NCBI RefSeq assembly: GCF_019599145.1
Contig: NZ_CP080647.1
Coordinates: 4,402,001 to 4,466,000, forward strand
Direction: 5' to 3'
DNA length: 64,000 nucleotides
DNA from: Streptomyces akebiae
GTDB lineage: Bacteria > Actinomycetota > Actinomycetes > Streptomycetales > Streptomycetaceae
Part shown: positions 33,438-42,196 of the stretch, piece by piece
Position numbering within the stretch: position 1 is the stretch's first letter
Layout of the letters: each line of letters begins with the position of its first letter
Made by a program: the position numbers and the translations under genes
Notes under the pieces: generated by a model
Seen by the model: only the letters and a program-made list of their open reading frames with translations
What the model was told of the DNA's origin: nothing
Databases searched by the model: none

Positions 33438-34286
33438 ATGCCCCTGAACGTCGCCATCGTCGCGGACCGGGTCGGCTGGGAGGAACGCGAACTCATCCGT
33501 CGCGCCCCGGACCTCGGTCTCCGGATCGACTGGGTCAACGACGAGTCCCTGTGCCTCGGGGACACCAAGGCCCCGTCGATCGACGGCTACGACGCCCTGT
33601 TGGTCCGCAGCCGCAGCTACACCCGCGGCGGGCTGCTCGCCACGCTGGCCGAGTCGGGCGGTGTGCCCGTCCTCAACTCCGCGGGGGCCATCCACGCCTG
33701 CGAGAACAAGCTGGTGCTGCGCTCCGAGCTGCGCTCCGCGGGCGTGCCGGTGCCGGACTTCCGGCTCGCCCTGTCCCGCAAGGACTTCACTCGGGCACTC
33801 GACGACCTGGGCCTGCCCGTGGTGCTCAAGCCGGTCTACGGCGGCATGGGCAAGCGCGTCACCCTGGTCCGCGAGGCCGACCTGGCGCAGTCCGTGTACG
33901 ACTACGTCGAGGACCTCGGACACGCCTTCGAGCAGGCCTGTCTGGTGGAGCCGTATCTGGGCGGCGGCTCGGTCCGCGCTCTGGTCGTCGGCCGACGAAT
34001 CGTCGCCGCCGCCGAGTTCGAGAGTGCCGGAGCCGACTGGCGCAGCAACGCGGCGCTCGGCAACCAGAGCCGGGCCCTCGCCCATGACCCCGAGGTGCAG
34101 AAGCTCGTCGACGGGGTCGTGGACCGACTCGGCGAGGGCATCTACGGAGTCGATCTCTTCAAGACGCCATCGGGCCACGTCGTCAACGAGGTCAACCACG
34201 CCCCCGCCTGGCGTGGGGTGGCATCGACGACGGGGGCGGACATCCCGTCGGCCATCGCCCGTCACCTGCAGGAGACATACGCATGA
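33438..34286 (+). CDS. lysX: LysX-like ATP-grasp carrier ligase
   Basis: A 282-aa ATP-grasp/RimK-type ligase that attaches an amino acid to the carrier. Visible: ENKLVLRSELRSAGVPVPDF, VVLKPVYGGMGKRV (ATP-binding lysine and glycine loop), VEPYLGGGSVRALVVGRRIV and the metal-binding segment YGVDLFKTPSGHVVNEVNH. In typical LysX the following motif is close to NHTMEFKN; here it is NHAPAWRG, so the Glu-Phe pair is lost. That suggests a different amino-acid substrate or carrier tail. One base separates it from the carrier gene, and its end overlaps the next gene by ATGA. Confidence 0.85.
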   Translation: MPLNVAIVADRVGWEERELIRRAPDLGLRIDWVNDESLCLGDTKAPSIDGYDALLVRSRSYTRGGLLATLAESGGVPVLNSAGAIHACENKLVLRSELRSAGVPVPDFRLALSRKDFTRALDDLGLPVVLKPVYGGMGKRVTLVREADLAQSVYDYVEDLGHAFEQACLVEPYLGGGSVRALVVGRRIVAAAEFESAGADWRSNAALGNQSRALAHDPEVQKLVDGVVDRLGEGIYGVDLFKTPSGHVVNEVNHAPAWRGVASTTGADIPSAIARHLQETYA

Positions 34287-35341
34287 TCCGCGTGGGAATC
34301 GTCGGCGCCTCCGGGCTCACCGGCGGTGAACTGATCAGGCTGGTGAGCCAGCATCCCGAACTCGAACTGACCTTCCTCGGCGGCAACTCCAGCGCCGGCC
34401 GGCGCCCGGCCCAGCTGCATCCCGGGCTCCGCCTCGACCTGGGCCTGACCGTCGAGCGCGTCACGGCGGAGGCCGTGGCCGAGCGGTGTGACGTGGTGTT
34501 CCTCGCCACGCCGGCCCCGGCCTCGGCCGAACTCGCCGCGCTCCTCGCCGACCGCGTCCCGTGCGTGGTCGACCTGAGCGGCGCCTTCCGTATCCGCACC
34601 CCTCGGCTGCATGAGCGCTGGTACCCCAAGGCCACCCGGTCGGACGAACTCGCCGACCGCTTCGTCTACGGCGTACCGGAACTCGTCGGCGACCAGCTGG
34701 CCGGCGCCCCGCTGATCTCCGTACCCGGTTGTTACGCCACGGCGATCACCCTCGGGCTCGCCCCGCTGACCCTCGGCCTCGGCCTGAACCTGAAGACCGT
34801 GGTCGTGGACGGCAAGAGCGGGTCCAGCGGCGGCGGCCTGCAGCTGCGCGTGCCGGACCTGCACCCGCTGCGCAACGGCGCGATCGCACCGTACGCCCCC
34901 ACGGGGCACCGGCACGCCGCCGAGGTCGGCGACTTCCTGGAACACAGCAAGCCCGGCACCGTCGGTTCGCTGACGATGTCGGCGTACGGGGTGTCGCACG
35001 TGCGCGGACTGCTCGCCAGCACCTACGTCTTCACCGACGACGAGGTGGACGGCCGCGAACTCCAGCGGGCTTACCTGCGCTTCTACAAGGGGCACCGGTT
35101 CGTGCGGGTGCGGCGGCACACCGAGACGCTCATCCCGGTGCCCGATCCGCAGGCGGTCCTGGGCTCCAACTTCTGTGATGTGACGGTCCTGTACGACGAC
35201 GAAGGCGGCCGGATCGTCGTCCTCGCCGCCCTCGACAACCTCGTCAAGGGCGCGGCGGGCCAGGCCCTCCAGTCCATGAACATCCGGTTCGGCCTGCCGG
35301 AGGAGACCGGCCTGACGATGCAGCCGGTGATGCCCGCATGA
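34283..35341 (+). CDS. lysY: LysY-like carrier-bound acyl-phosphate reductase (ArgC family)
   Basis: A 352-aa NADPH-dependent semialdehyde dehydrogenase: Rossmann motif VGIVGASGLTGGELIRL, catalytic Cys in SVPGCYATA (about residue 150), the DGKSGSSGGG loop and PTGHRHAAEV with the catalytic His. It reduces the phosphorylated side-chain carboxylate of the carrier-bound amino acid to an aldehyde. The length and motifs match LysY/ArgC, so reductase chemistry is well supported; substrate specificity is not. It overlaps LysX and LysZ homologues by 4 nt on each side. Confidence 0.88.
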   Translation: MIRVGIVGASGLTGGELIRLVSQHPELELTFLGGNSSAGRRPAQLHPGLRLDLGLTVERVTAEAVAERCDVVFLATPAPASAELAALLADRVPCVVDLSGAFRIRTPRLHERWYPKATRSDELADRFVYGVPELVGDQLAGAPLISVPGCYATAITLGLAPLTLGLGLNLKTVVVDGKSGSSGGGLQLRVPDLHPLRNGAIAPYAPTGHRHAAEVGDFLEHSKPGTVGSLTMSAYGVSHVRGLLASTYVFTDDEVDGRELQRAYLRFYKGHRFVRVRRHTETLIPVPDPQAVLGSNFCDVTVLYDDEGGRIVVLAALDNLVKGAAGQALQSMNIRFGLPEETGLTMQPVMPA

Positions 35342-36141
35342 GCGAGACGATCACACAGCGGACCCCGACCGTGGTGAAGCTGGGCGGCAGTTGCCTGGAC
35401 GATCTCGCCGGCGACTGGTGGGACGACCTGGCCCGGCACGGCCGACAGCGGCCGCTGGTCCTGGTGCACGGCTGGTCCAAGCCGCTCAAACAGCTCAGCC
35501 CGCGCCACAGCGAACCGTCCGCGATCCTGCGCGACCGGTACGGCAATCAGAGCCGCTGGACCACGCCCGAGGTCATCTCGGACATCAAGACCGTCAGTCT
35601 GCGCCTCGGCGAGGACGTCCTCGACCGCCTCGAACAGCGCGGCATCACCGCGGAACGGCTCCTGGGCAGTGACGGCCTCGTCTCCGCCGGAGAAGGCGAG
35701 CGCTGGTGGTGGCGGAACAAGCAGCTGGTCGAGCTGGAGAACCTGGTCGGCCCGATCACCGGGGTGGACCCGTCGGCGCTGAAGAACCTCCAGCCGGGGC
35801 ACGCCTACCTGGTCACTCCGCTGGCCAGGAACGCGGCGGGCCAGGAGGTCAACACCGACGCCGACCGGGCCGCCGCCGCCGTCGCGGGCGCCACCGGCGC
35901 CGAGGACCTGGTGCTCGTCACCGATGTCGCCCATCTGCTGATCGACGGCGAGCCGGTGCGACGGATCACGGCGCGGGCCGCCGCCGAGTTCCGCGACAAG
36001 GGCGCCACCGGAGGCATGCGCAAGAAGCTGCGCGCCGCCGGCGAGGCCCTGGAGCAGGGCGTGGAGCGCGTCGTCATCGGCAGCGCGCCGGTCACCGAGC
36101 TGCTCGCCGCCCGCACCGGCACCGTCATCACCCGAACGTGA
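35338..36141 (+). CDS. lysZ: LysZ-like carrier-bound amino-acid kinase (ArgB family)
   Basis: A 267-aa amino-acid kinase that phosphorylates the side-chain carboxylate of the carrier-bound substrate for the LysY homologue. It shows VVKLGGSCLDD, then LVLVHGWSKPLKQL where acetylglutamate kinases have HGGG, NTDADRAAAAVA (nucleotide-binding Asp) and KGATGGMRKKLRAA near the C-terminus. The change from GGG to GWS in the phosphate loop is unusual and may reflect the carrier substrate. It has no regulatory N-terminal helix, so no arginine-type feedback is expected. Confidence 0.85.
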   Translation: MSETITQRTPTVVKLGGSCLDDLAGDWWDDLARHGRQRPLVLVHGWSKPLKQLSPRHSEPSAILRDRYGNQSRWTTPEVISDIKTVSLRLGEDVLDRLEQRGITAERLLGSDGLVSAGEGERWWWRNKQLVELENLVGPITGVDPSALKNLQPGHAYLVTPLARNAAGQEVNTDADRAAAAVAGATGAEDLVLVTDVAHLLIDGEPVRRITARAAAEFRDKGATGGMRKKLRAAGEALEQGVERVVIGSAPVTELLAARTGTVITRT

Positions 36142-36152
36142 GGAGCATGCGC

Positions 36153-36716
36153 GTGGCGCAGTCCCGAGTACTCGTCGTCAACAACGGAACGCTGTCGCTG
36201 AAGCAGCTCCGCAAGCGTTTCGAGCAACTCGGCTCGGAGACCGAGGCGGTCGACGCGGCCTCCGTGCCGAACCGGCTCGACGGCCGCTATCAGGCGATCG
36301 TGCTGAGCGGCACCAAGGTGCGGGCCTACGACCGCGACTACTACAAGCCGCTCATCGACCTCGTCATGAGCGCCGACGTGCCGGTCTTCGGGATCTGCGG
36401 CGGCATGCAGATCCTCGCGGTCGCGGCGGGCGGCCGACTCGCCGAGGGGCCCCAGCGGGTCGGCGGCTACGAGGTCCAGGTCGACAAGGAGGAACCGCTC
36501 TTCACCCATGTGAAGCCGACGGTGACCGTCTTCCACCGGCACACCCTCTACCTCCAGGAGGCGCCCCCCGGTTTCCGCTCCATCGGCCGGTCCGAGCACG
36601 CGCCCGTGGAGTTCCTGCGCTCCGACGACGGCCGGATCCTCGGCTCGCAGGCGCACCTGGAGTTCCGCGGGGACGGCCTGGAGATCCTGCGCGGATTCGC
36701 CCAGCTCTACCAGTGA
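36153..36716 (+). CDS. Class I glutamine amidotransferase-like hydrolase
   Basis: A 187-aa GATase1 domain without a synthetase partner. Triad: Cys in FGICGGMQIL (about residue 77), and His-Glu in GSQAHLEF near 170, replacing the usual FHPE. Enzymes of this fold hydrolyse gamma-glutamyl amides or supply ammonia. In this operon it could release the product from the carrier gamma-glutamyl linkage (no LysK-type peptidase is present), deamidate the carrier's terminal Gln, or provide ammonia; none is proven. GTG 36153 lies 7 nt after AGGAG and is preferred over ATG 36147, which is 1 nt after it. Confidence 0.75.
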   Translation: MAQSRVLVVNNGTLSLKQLRKRFEQLGSETEAVDAASVPNRLDGRYQAIVLSGTKVRAYDRDYYKPLIDLVMSADVPVFGICGGMQILAVAAGGRLAEGPQRVGGYEVQVDKEEPLFTHVKPTVTVFHRHTLYLQEAPPGFRSIGRSEHAPVEFLRSDDGRILGSQAHLEFRGDGLEILRGFAQLYQ

Positions 36717-36743
36717 CCCACATCTACGTAGCGAGGATTGGCA

Positions 36744-37862
36744 ATGAGTGATCTGGAAACCCCGCACGACCCCGCATTCACGGTGCACCTGAACGGCAGC
36801 GGCGGCGCGCTCAGGGGCTGGGTCGTCGTCGACTCCCTCTACGACGGCCTGGCCATGGGCGGCGTACGGATGACCACGGGGGTCACCGAGGAGGAGGTCG
36901 CCGGTCTCGCCCGCGACATGACGCACAAGTTCATCCTCGCCGGCCTGCCCATCGGCGGCGCCAAGGGCGGCATCGTCTCCGACGGCACCGACCGCGAGGA
37001 GACCTTCCGCACCTTCGGCCGCACCGTCAAACCGCTGCTGCACGGCGGGATCCACCTCGGCATCGACATGGGTGTCACCCCTGCCGACCGCGCCGTGTTC
37101 TTCGCCGAGGCCGGCTACGACCCCCGCTACCGGTTGGGCGCACCCGACATGCCGATCGACTGGCGGACGTACTACGAGCCCCTGATCGACTGCACCGGCC
37201 ACGGGGTCGGGGTGGCAGCGGTCACCGCCCTGGAGGCGAACGGTCGTACCGGTCCCGCCCGGATCGTCGTTCAGGGATTCGGAGCGGTGGGCCGGGCGGT
37301 CGCCCGGTTCCTGGAGGAGCGCGGGCACGTGATCGTCGGCGTGGCCGATGTGCACGGCACCGTCAGCGCGGACCGGCTGCCGGTGGCCGACCTGATCGCC
37401 GTCACCGACGAGTTCGGGCTGATCGACCGTTCCCGGCTGCCCCAGGACGTCACCTGCTCCACCGAGCCGGACGCCTGGCTCGACGTCGACGCCGACCTGC
37501 TGGTCCTCGCCGCGCAGAAGAACGCGCTGAACGCCGACAACGCGCACCGGCTGCGGGCCCACCTGGTGGTCGAGGGCGCGAACCTGGCTTCCAGCGCCGA
37601 GGCTCGGGAGAAGGCGCGGGCCTCGGGCGCCACTCTGGTACCGGGCGTGATCGCCAACATCGGCGGGGCCGGCTCGGCCGCCCTCGCCGTCACCCGGGTC
37701 GTCCCCTTCGATCTGGCGGCCGAGGCCCGCAAGGCATGGGTCTTCGACTGGATCGGCGACCGCGTGCGCCGCAACACCCGCGACCTGCTGGACATCGGCG
37801 CCGCGAACCCCGGCGACCCGCTGCCCGAACTGCTGGAGACCCGCCGCAAGGAGCGGGGATGA
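36744..37862 (+). CDS. Glu/Leu/Phe/Val dehydrogenase family enzyme
   Basis: A 372-aa amino-acid dehydrogenase that interconverts a 2-oxo acid and an L-amino acid with NAD(P)H and ammonia. Catalytic Lys residues lie in DMTHKFILAGLPIGGAKGGI; the dinucleotide fold is IVVQGFGAVGRAVARFLEE; the C-terminal VEGANLASSAEA and PGVIANIGGAG motifs are standard. Shorter than glutamate dehydrogenases (about 420-450) and similar to Leu/Phe dehydrogenases. It may make the amino acid loaded on the carrier. GAGG lies 7 nt before ATG 36744. Confidence 0.82.
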   Translation: MSDLETPHDPAFTVHLNGSGGALRGWVVVDSLYDGLAMGGVRMTTGVTEEEVAGLARDMTHKFILAGLPIGGAKGGIVSDGTDREETFRTFGRTVKPLLHGGIHLGIDMGVTPADRAVFFAEAGYDPRYRLGAPDMPIDWRTYYEPLIDCTGHGVGVAAVTALEANGRTGPARIVVQGFGAVGRAVARFLEERGHVIVGVADVHGTVSADRLPVADLIAVTDEFGLIDRSRLPQDVTCSTEPDAWLDVDADLLVLAAQKNALNADNAHRLRAHLVVEGANLASSAEAREKARASGATLVPGVIANIGGAGSAALAVTRVVPFDLAAEARKAWVFDWIGDRVRRNTRDLLDIGAANPGDPLPELLETRRKERG

Positions 37863-39514
37863 CCTCGACGACCACAGCCATCCTGGCCACGGCGTCGGCC
37901 GCGGACCGCATGGCGGAGTACCGGCGGCGCGGCTGGTGGCGCGACGAGACCTTCCTCGACGACCTGCGTCGCCAGGCCCGGGAACGGCCGCGCAAGCTGG
38001 CCGTCGCCGGACGCCGTCTGGACGAGGCCCGCACCGACACCCTCGACTACGCCGAACTGGCGCGGCTGACCGACCGGTTCGCCGGGGCGCTGCTCGAACT
38101 GGACGTGCGACGCGGCGACGTGGTCGCCGTCCAGCTGCCCAACCGGTGGGAGATGGTGCCGCTGATGTTCGCCTGCATGGCGGTCGGCGCGGTCATCTGC
38201 CCGATCGCTCCGGTCTGCCGGGAGGAGGAACTGCGCCACCGACTGGCGCTCACCGAGGCGAAGGTGTGCGTGACGGTGCCGGAATGGGAGGGCTTTCCGC
38301 TCGCCGAGACCGTCACCGCGCTCAAGGAGGAACTTCCCCTCGACCACGTCGTGGTCGTCGACGGGCACGCTCCCGAAGGGGCCCTCGACTTCCACGACCA
38401 CTTCGTGGCCACCCCCTGGGAGAAGCGGCGCACGGCCGACCTGGAGGGCCGTCAGCTGCGGCCCGACGAGCCGTTCGTGGTGCTGTTCACCTCCGGCACG
38501 ACCGGCTTCTCCAAGGGAGTCGTGCACAGCCAGAACACGGTGCACTCGGGTGTGCGCGGCTATGTGGACACCTTCATGCTCCGCGACGACCTGGTGGTCG
38601 TCGTCACCACCCCGCTGGTGCACTACTCGGGCCTCGGGCAGGGCGTCCTCGCCGGGGTGATGCTCGGCGGAACGGTCGTCTTCCAGGACGGCGGGGACCA
38701 CACCGGCCTGCTGGACCTGGTCGAGCGGTACGGCGCCACCCTGCTGTACGGTCCGCCGCCCACGCTCTCCGGTGTGGCCAGGGCCCAGCGGATCGATCCG
38801 CACGACGTGTCCAGTCTGCGCCATACGGTCACCGGCGCCGCTCCGGTGCTCCAGCCGCTGGTGGACGAACTGCGCCAGACCTTCGGAGCCCGCACGTATT
38901 CGGTGTGGGGCATGTCGGAGTTCGGTCCCGTCACCATCAGCCGGCTCGACTACAACCAGGACTGGGCGGCGCACAGCCACGGGCGGCCCATCGACTCGAT
39001 GGAGATCCGCATCGACCTGTGCCACGACCCCTCGAAGCGGGCCCCGGTGGGCCGGCTGCGGGCTCGCGGCGCGTCGCGGGCTCTCGGCTACTACAAGCAC
39101 CAGGACGCCTTCGACGCCGAACTCACCGAGGACGGCTGGTTCGACACCGGCGACGTGGCGCGTGAGGACGGCCGGGGCGGTATCCGCATCCTGGGCCGCG
39201 CCAAGGACACCATCCTGCGTGACGGGATCGTCGTACCGATGGCCGAGTTGGAGGCGATCCTCTCCCGGCATCCGAAGGTGACCGAGGCCGCCCTCGTCGG
39301 TCCCCACGGCACGGTCGACGATCCGATCCTCGTGGTCGTCGTCCCGCGCGGCGACGCCACCGTGACGTTGGAGGAGATCCGCGCCTACCTGAGGGAGGCC
39401 GGCCAGGACCCCCGCTTCTACCCGGAGCGCCTGGAGATCGTCACGGCCCTGCCCAAGACCCTCACCGGCAAAGTCCGCAAGGTCGAACTGCGGGAGCGCT
39501 TCGCCGGCGCGTGA
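37859..39514 (+). CDS. Acyl/aryl-AMP ligase (ANL superfamily)
   Basis: A 551-aa adenylate-forming ligase. Core motifs: VVLFTSGTTGFSKGVVHS (A3), YSVWGMSEFG (A5), GWFDTGDVAREDG and ILGRAKDTILRDG (A7-A8), and the catalytic Lys in LPKTLTGKVRK (A10). It activates a carboxylic acid as AMP ester and passes it to CoA or an amine. There is no carrier domain fused and no separate acyl carrier gene nearby, so CoA is the likely acceptor, which would feed the two acyl-CoA dehydrogenases. Translation is coupled to the dehydrogenase by ATGA. Confidence 0.85.
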   Translation: MTSTTTAILATASAADRMAEYRRRGWWRDETFLDDLRRQARERPRKLAVAGRRLDEARTDTLDYAELARLTDRFAGALLELDVRRGDVVAVQLPNRWEMVPLMFACMAVGAVICPIAPVCREEELRHRLALTEAKVCVTVPEWEGFPLAETVTALKEELPLDHVVVVDGHAPEGALDFHDHFVATPWEKRRTADLEGRQLRPDEPFVVLFTSGTTGFSKGVVHSQNTVHSGVRGYVDTFMLRDDLVVVVTTPLVHYSGLGQGVLAGVMLGGTVVFQDGGDHTGLLDLVERYGATLLYGPPPTLSGVARAQRIDPHDVSSLRHTVTGAAPVLQPLVDELRQTFGARTYSVWGMSEFGPVTISRLDYNQDWAAHSHGRPIDSMEIRIDLCHDPSKRAPVGRLRARGASRALGYYKHQDAFDAELTEDGWFDTGDVAREDGRGGIRILGRAKDTILRDGIVVPMAELEAILSRHPKVTEAALVGPHGTVDDPILVVVVPRGDATVTLEEIRAYLREAGQDPRFYPERLEIVTALPKTLTGKVRKVELRERFAGA

Positions 39515-39594
39515 CCTCGCCGCCTCCCTCCCCGCCGTCCGGGCGTGCCCCGCCCGGCCACCCATCAGCCCCGCTCGATTCGTTGGAGCCCACC

Positions 39595-40866
39595 ATGACC
39601 GCACGCGTGCCCGTCACCATGTCGGCGACCCTCGCCGCCGACGAGGCGCTGGCTCGACGGCAGCGTGCCGGGGAGCAGGTGCTCTCCCTGGCCAGCGGGG
39701 AGATCGGCCTGCCCGTGCTGCCGGCGTTGCGGGAGCGGCTCGCCGCGGCGGCGGATCGCAACGCCTACGGGTCCGTGGCCGGGAGCCCGAGGCTGCGGTC
39801 CGCGGTCGCCGGCTACTGGGGGCGGCGGAACCTCTCCGTCGATCCGGGCCTGGTGGTCTGCGGACCGGGCAGCAAGCCACTGCTGTTCGCCCTGCTTCTG
39901 GCGGTCGGCGGCGATGTGGTGGTGCCGGTGCCGAGTTGGGTGAGCTACGCGGCGCAGGCCCGGCTGGTCGGGGCGCGGCCGATCCCGGTGCCCGTCCTGC
40001 CGGGCGAGGGCGGTGTGCCCGATCCGGCGGCCCTGCGCGAGGCGGTGGCCCGCGCCCGTGCCGCCGGTCGGGACCCGCGGTGCGTGGTGGTCACCCTGCC
40101 CGACAACCCCACCGGCACCGTCGCCACCGCGGGCACGGTCGAGAGACTGGCGCGGGCCGCCCGGGACCTGGATCTCGTCATCGTCTCCGACGAGATCTAC
40201 TGCGACCTCGTCTTCGACCCGGCGGACCGCGCGGTCTCCCCGGCGGCCTTCGCGCCGGAGCGGACCGTGGTCACCACGGGGCTCACCAAGAACCTGGCGC
40301 TCGGCGGTTGGCGGCTCGGGGTCGCCCGGCTCCCCGACAGCCCGCTCGGGCACGAGGCGCTCACCAGGCTGGTCGGCATCGCCAGCCAGATCTGGTCGAG
40401 CACCGCGGCCCCGGTGCAGAGCGCCGCGGCCTACGCCTTCGAGGAGCCGCCCGAGGTGGTCGGGTACGTCGCAGCCGCCCGGCGACTGCACGAGGTGGTG
40501 GTGCGCGCGGTGGCCGAGCGGTTCACCGCCGCCGGCGCCGGACTCGCCCCGGTGCGGGCCACCTGCTACCTCTACCCGGACTTCGAGCCGCTCCGGGACC
40601 ACCTTGCCGGGGCGCACGACGTGCACGGCGCCGACGCCCTCGCCACCCTCCTCGCGCAACGGTACGGAGTGGGCCTGCTGCCGGGAACCGCCTTCGGCGA
40701 GGAGGACCGTTCGCTGCGGATCCGGGTCGCCACCAGCCGTCTGTACGGCGGGACCGACGCCGAGCGCTTCGCGGCACTGGCCGCCGACGAGCCGGCCCGA
40801 CTGCCCTGGGTCAAGGCCTCGTTGGACCGCATCACCGAGGTCCTGACCGACCTCACCACCCTCTAA
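39595..40866 (+). CDS. PLP-dependent class I/II aminotransferase
   Basis: A 423-aa fold-type I aminotransferase: LPDNPTGTVATAG, IVSDEIYCDLVFD, the PLP Lys in TTGLTKNLALGGWRLGVA, and the C-terminal Arg in SLRIRVATSRLYGG. LysJ of the classical LysW lysine pathway is class III, so this is not its orthologue, but it could do the corresponding amination of the carrier-bound semialdehyde or act on a free amino acid. Start: ATG 39595 with GGAG 7 nt before; a GTG at 39511 overlapping the upstream stop would add a proline-rich, less likely N-terminus. Confidence 0.82.
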   Translation: MTARVPVTMSATLAADEALARRQRAGEQVLSLASGEIGLPVLPALRERLAAAADRNAYGSVAGSPRLRSAVAGYWGRRNLSVDPGLVVCGPGSKPLLFALLLAVGGDVVVPVPSWVSYAAQARLVGARPIPVPVLPGEGGVPDPAALREAVARARAAGRDPRCVVVTLPDNPTGTVATAGTVERLARAARDLDLVIVSDEIYCDLVFDPADRAVSPAAFAPERTVVTTGLTKNLALGGWRLGVARLPDSPLGHEALTRLVGIASQIWSSTAAPVQSAAAYAFEEPPEVVGYVAAARRLHEVVVRAVAERFTAAGAGLAPVRATCYLYPDFEPLRDHLAGAHDVHGADALATLLAQRYGVGLLPGTAFGEEDRSLRIRVATSRLYGGTDAERFAALAADEPARLPWVKASLDRITEVLTDLTTL

Positions 40867-40883
40867 GGAGATCCCTCACCGCC

Positions 40884-41801
40884 ATGTCCATCCTCTTCGA
40901 ATGCGAGTACAAGGGTCAGCGGTACGCCGGCGTAGGCGTACCGGCCCCCGGTGACACCCATGTCCTGCACCGGGTGACCGAGGGGCAGGTACGCGCCGCC
41001 GTCATCGCGGCCCGCGGCCCCGAAGCGGTCCTCGCCGCGGTGACCGAGGGCGCCGAGACGGTCGAGGTGACCATCGGTGACCCGGAACTGCGCTTCCTTC
41101 CTCCGCTGCTGCCGACGAGCACCAACAACGCCCTGGTCAACGGCTTCATGGGCACGCACCGCTCCAAGTTCGACCACGACCCGTCCCCCGACGAGGAGTT
41201 CACCCCGCCGAACTACTACCAGAAGGGCTTCGGCTCCTGGCTGCGCATGCCGGACGAACCCCTGATCACCCCGGCGGATCCGATCTGGCTCATCGAGGAG
41301 CCGGAGGTCGCCCTGGTCTACGTCAACGACGACGACGGCGTCCCGCACTACGCCGGGTACACCTTCGGCAACGACCTCAACGACATCGGCGTGCACCTGA
41401 AGAACCCGTGGGCCTGGACGCCGTACGCCAAGCTCTGCGAGACCTCCCTCGCACCCTGGCTCTTCCTCGACGAGCCGCCGCGGACGGTGACCGGCCGGGT
41501 GACCATCGAGCGTGACGGTGCCCCGGCCTGGGAGGGCGACTTCAGCTGCGGCGGGGACTCCCTCTACCAACGCGTCGAGGACATGACGGCGTACGTCCTG
41601 TCGCACCCGATTCTGCGACAGCCGGGGCTGGTCAACTACCTGCTGCTCGGCGCCGACAAGGCCACCTACCACGACGGCTTCCGGATCGAGGACGGTGACC
41701 GGATGGTCATCGACGTGAGCAGCCACGGTGTCGTACTGGCCAACCCCGTCCAGTACGGTCAGGCAGCCACGACCGACTCGCGGCGGACGGCCTCGAGGTA
41801 G
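40884..41801 (+). CDS. Fumarylacetoacetate hydrolase (FAH)/AraD1-like family protein
   Basis: A 305-aa protein with the FAH fold: LVNGFMGTHRSKFDHD early, the metal-site segment IWLIEEPEVALVYVNDDDG, GYTFGNDLNDIGVH, and GLVNYLLLGADKATYHDGFRIEDGDRMVIDV at the end. Family members cleave or decarboxylate beta-dicarbonyl compounds with a divalent metal, or hydrate 2-oxo intermediates. It is the last gene of the carrier operon and overlaps the convergent MerR gene by 43 bp at the 3' ends. Its role in the pathway is unknown. Confidence 0.72.
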   Translation: MSILFECEYKGQRYAGVGVPAPGDTHVLHRVTEGQVRAAVIAARGPEAVLAAVTEGAETVEVTIGDPELRFLPPLLPTSTNNALVNGFMGTHRSKFDHDPSPDEEFTPPNYYQKGFGSWLRMPDEPLITPADPIWLIEEPEVALVYVNDDDGVPHYAGYTFGNDLNDIGVHLKNPWAWTPYAKLCETSLAPWLFLDEPPRTVTGRVTIERDGAPAWEGDFSCGGDSLYQRVEDMTAYVLSHPILRQPGLVNYLLLGADKATYHDGFRIEDGDRMVIDVSSHGVVLANPVQYGQAATTDSRRTASR

Positions 41802-42133
41802 CCGGAGATGGCCTCCCTGCTGCGCATCAGGCACTCGATGCGGTCGGTCATGCGCTGGCGCTCGCCCTCCAGGGCGGCGATCGTCTCCGGCGTCGCGTCG
41901 GAGACGTGGATGGCCCGGGGGTCGTTGATGCACGGCAGGATCTGCTTGATGATCCGCGTCGGCAGTCCGGAGTCGAGGAGTCCTCTGATCTGCAGGACCC
42001 GGTTCACACAGCCCTCGGGATAGTCCCGGTAGCCGTTGGGCGCGCGGTCGGCGACCAGCAGGCCCTGCTCCTCGTAGTAGCGCAGCAGCCGACGAGGGGT
42101 TCCGGTCCGCTCGGACAGCTCCCCGATCCGCAT
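41759..42133 (-). CDS. MerR-family transcriptional regulator
   Basis: A 124-aa regulator: winged HTH MRIGELSERTGTPRRLLRYYEEQGLL, then NGYRDYPEGCVNRVLQIRGLLDSGL and a long dimerisation helix. There are few cysteines (one in the wing and others not in a metal-site pattern), so a drug-type rather than metal-type ligand is likely. It is divergent from an MFS exporter with a 14-bp dyad in the shared 63-bp promoter. ATG 42133 is chosen (GAGG 9 nt upstream). The 3' end overlaps the FAH gene. Confidence 0.85.
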   Translation of the reverse strand: MRIGELSERTGTPRRLLRYYEEQGLLVADRAPNGYRDYPEGCVNRVLQIRGLLDSGLPTRIIKQILPCINDPRAIHVSDATPETIAALEGERQRMTDRIECLMRSREAISGYLEAVRRESVVAA

Positions 42134-42157
42134 GTGACCCACCTCTTTCGTACGAGC

Positions 42158-42191
42158 TTGACATTCACACCGATGTGAGGGTTTGAGGATA
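42158..42191 (+). promoter_or_regulatory. MerR-type promoter/operator of the MFS exporter
   Basis: TTGACA (42158-42163) is followed by the dyad TCACA-CCGA-TGTGA (42165-42178) and AT-containing GAGGAT (42185-42190), so the palindrome lies between -35 and -10 with an extended spacer, as for MerR-activated promoters. The exporter starts at 42197, so the transcript would be nearly leaderless. Confidence 0.55.
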
Positions 42192-42196
42192 CAACC

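Noticed and set aside
36147..36152. ATG 36147 as start of the amidotransferase
   Set aside because: Only 1 nt separates it from AGGAG; the GTG at 36153 has the correct 7-nt spacing.
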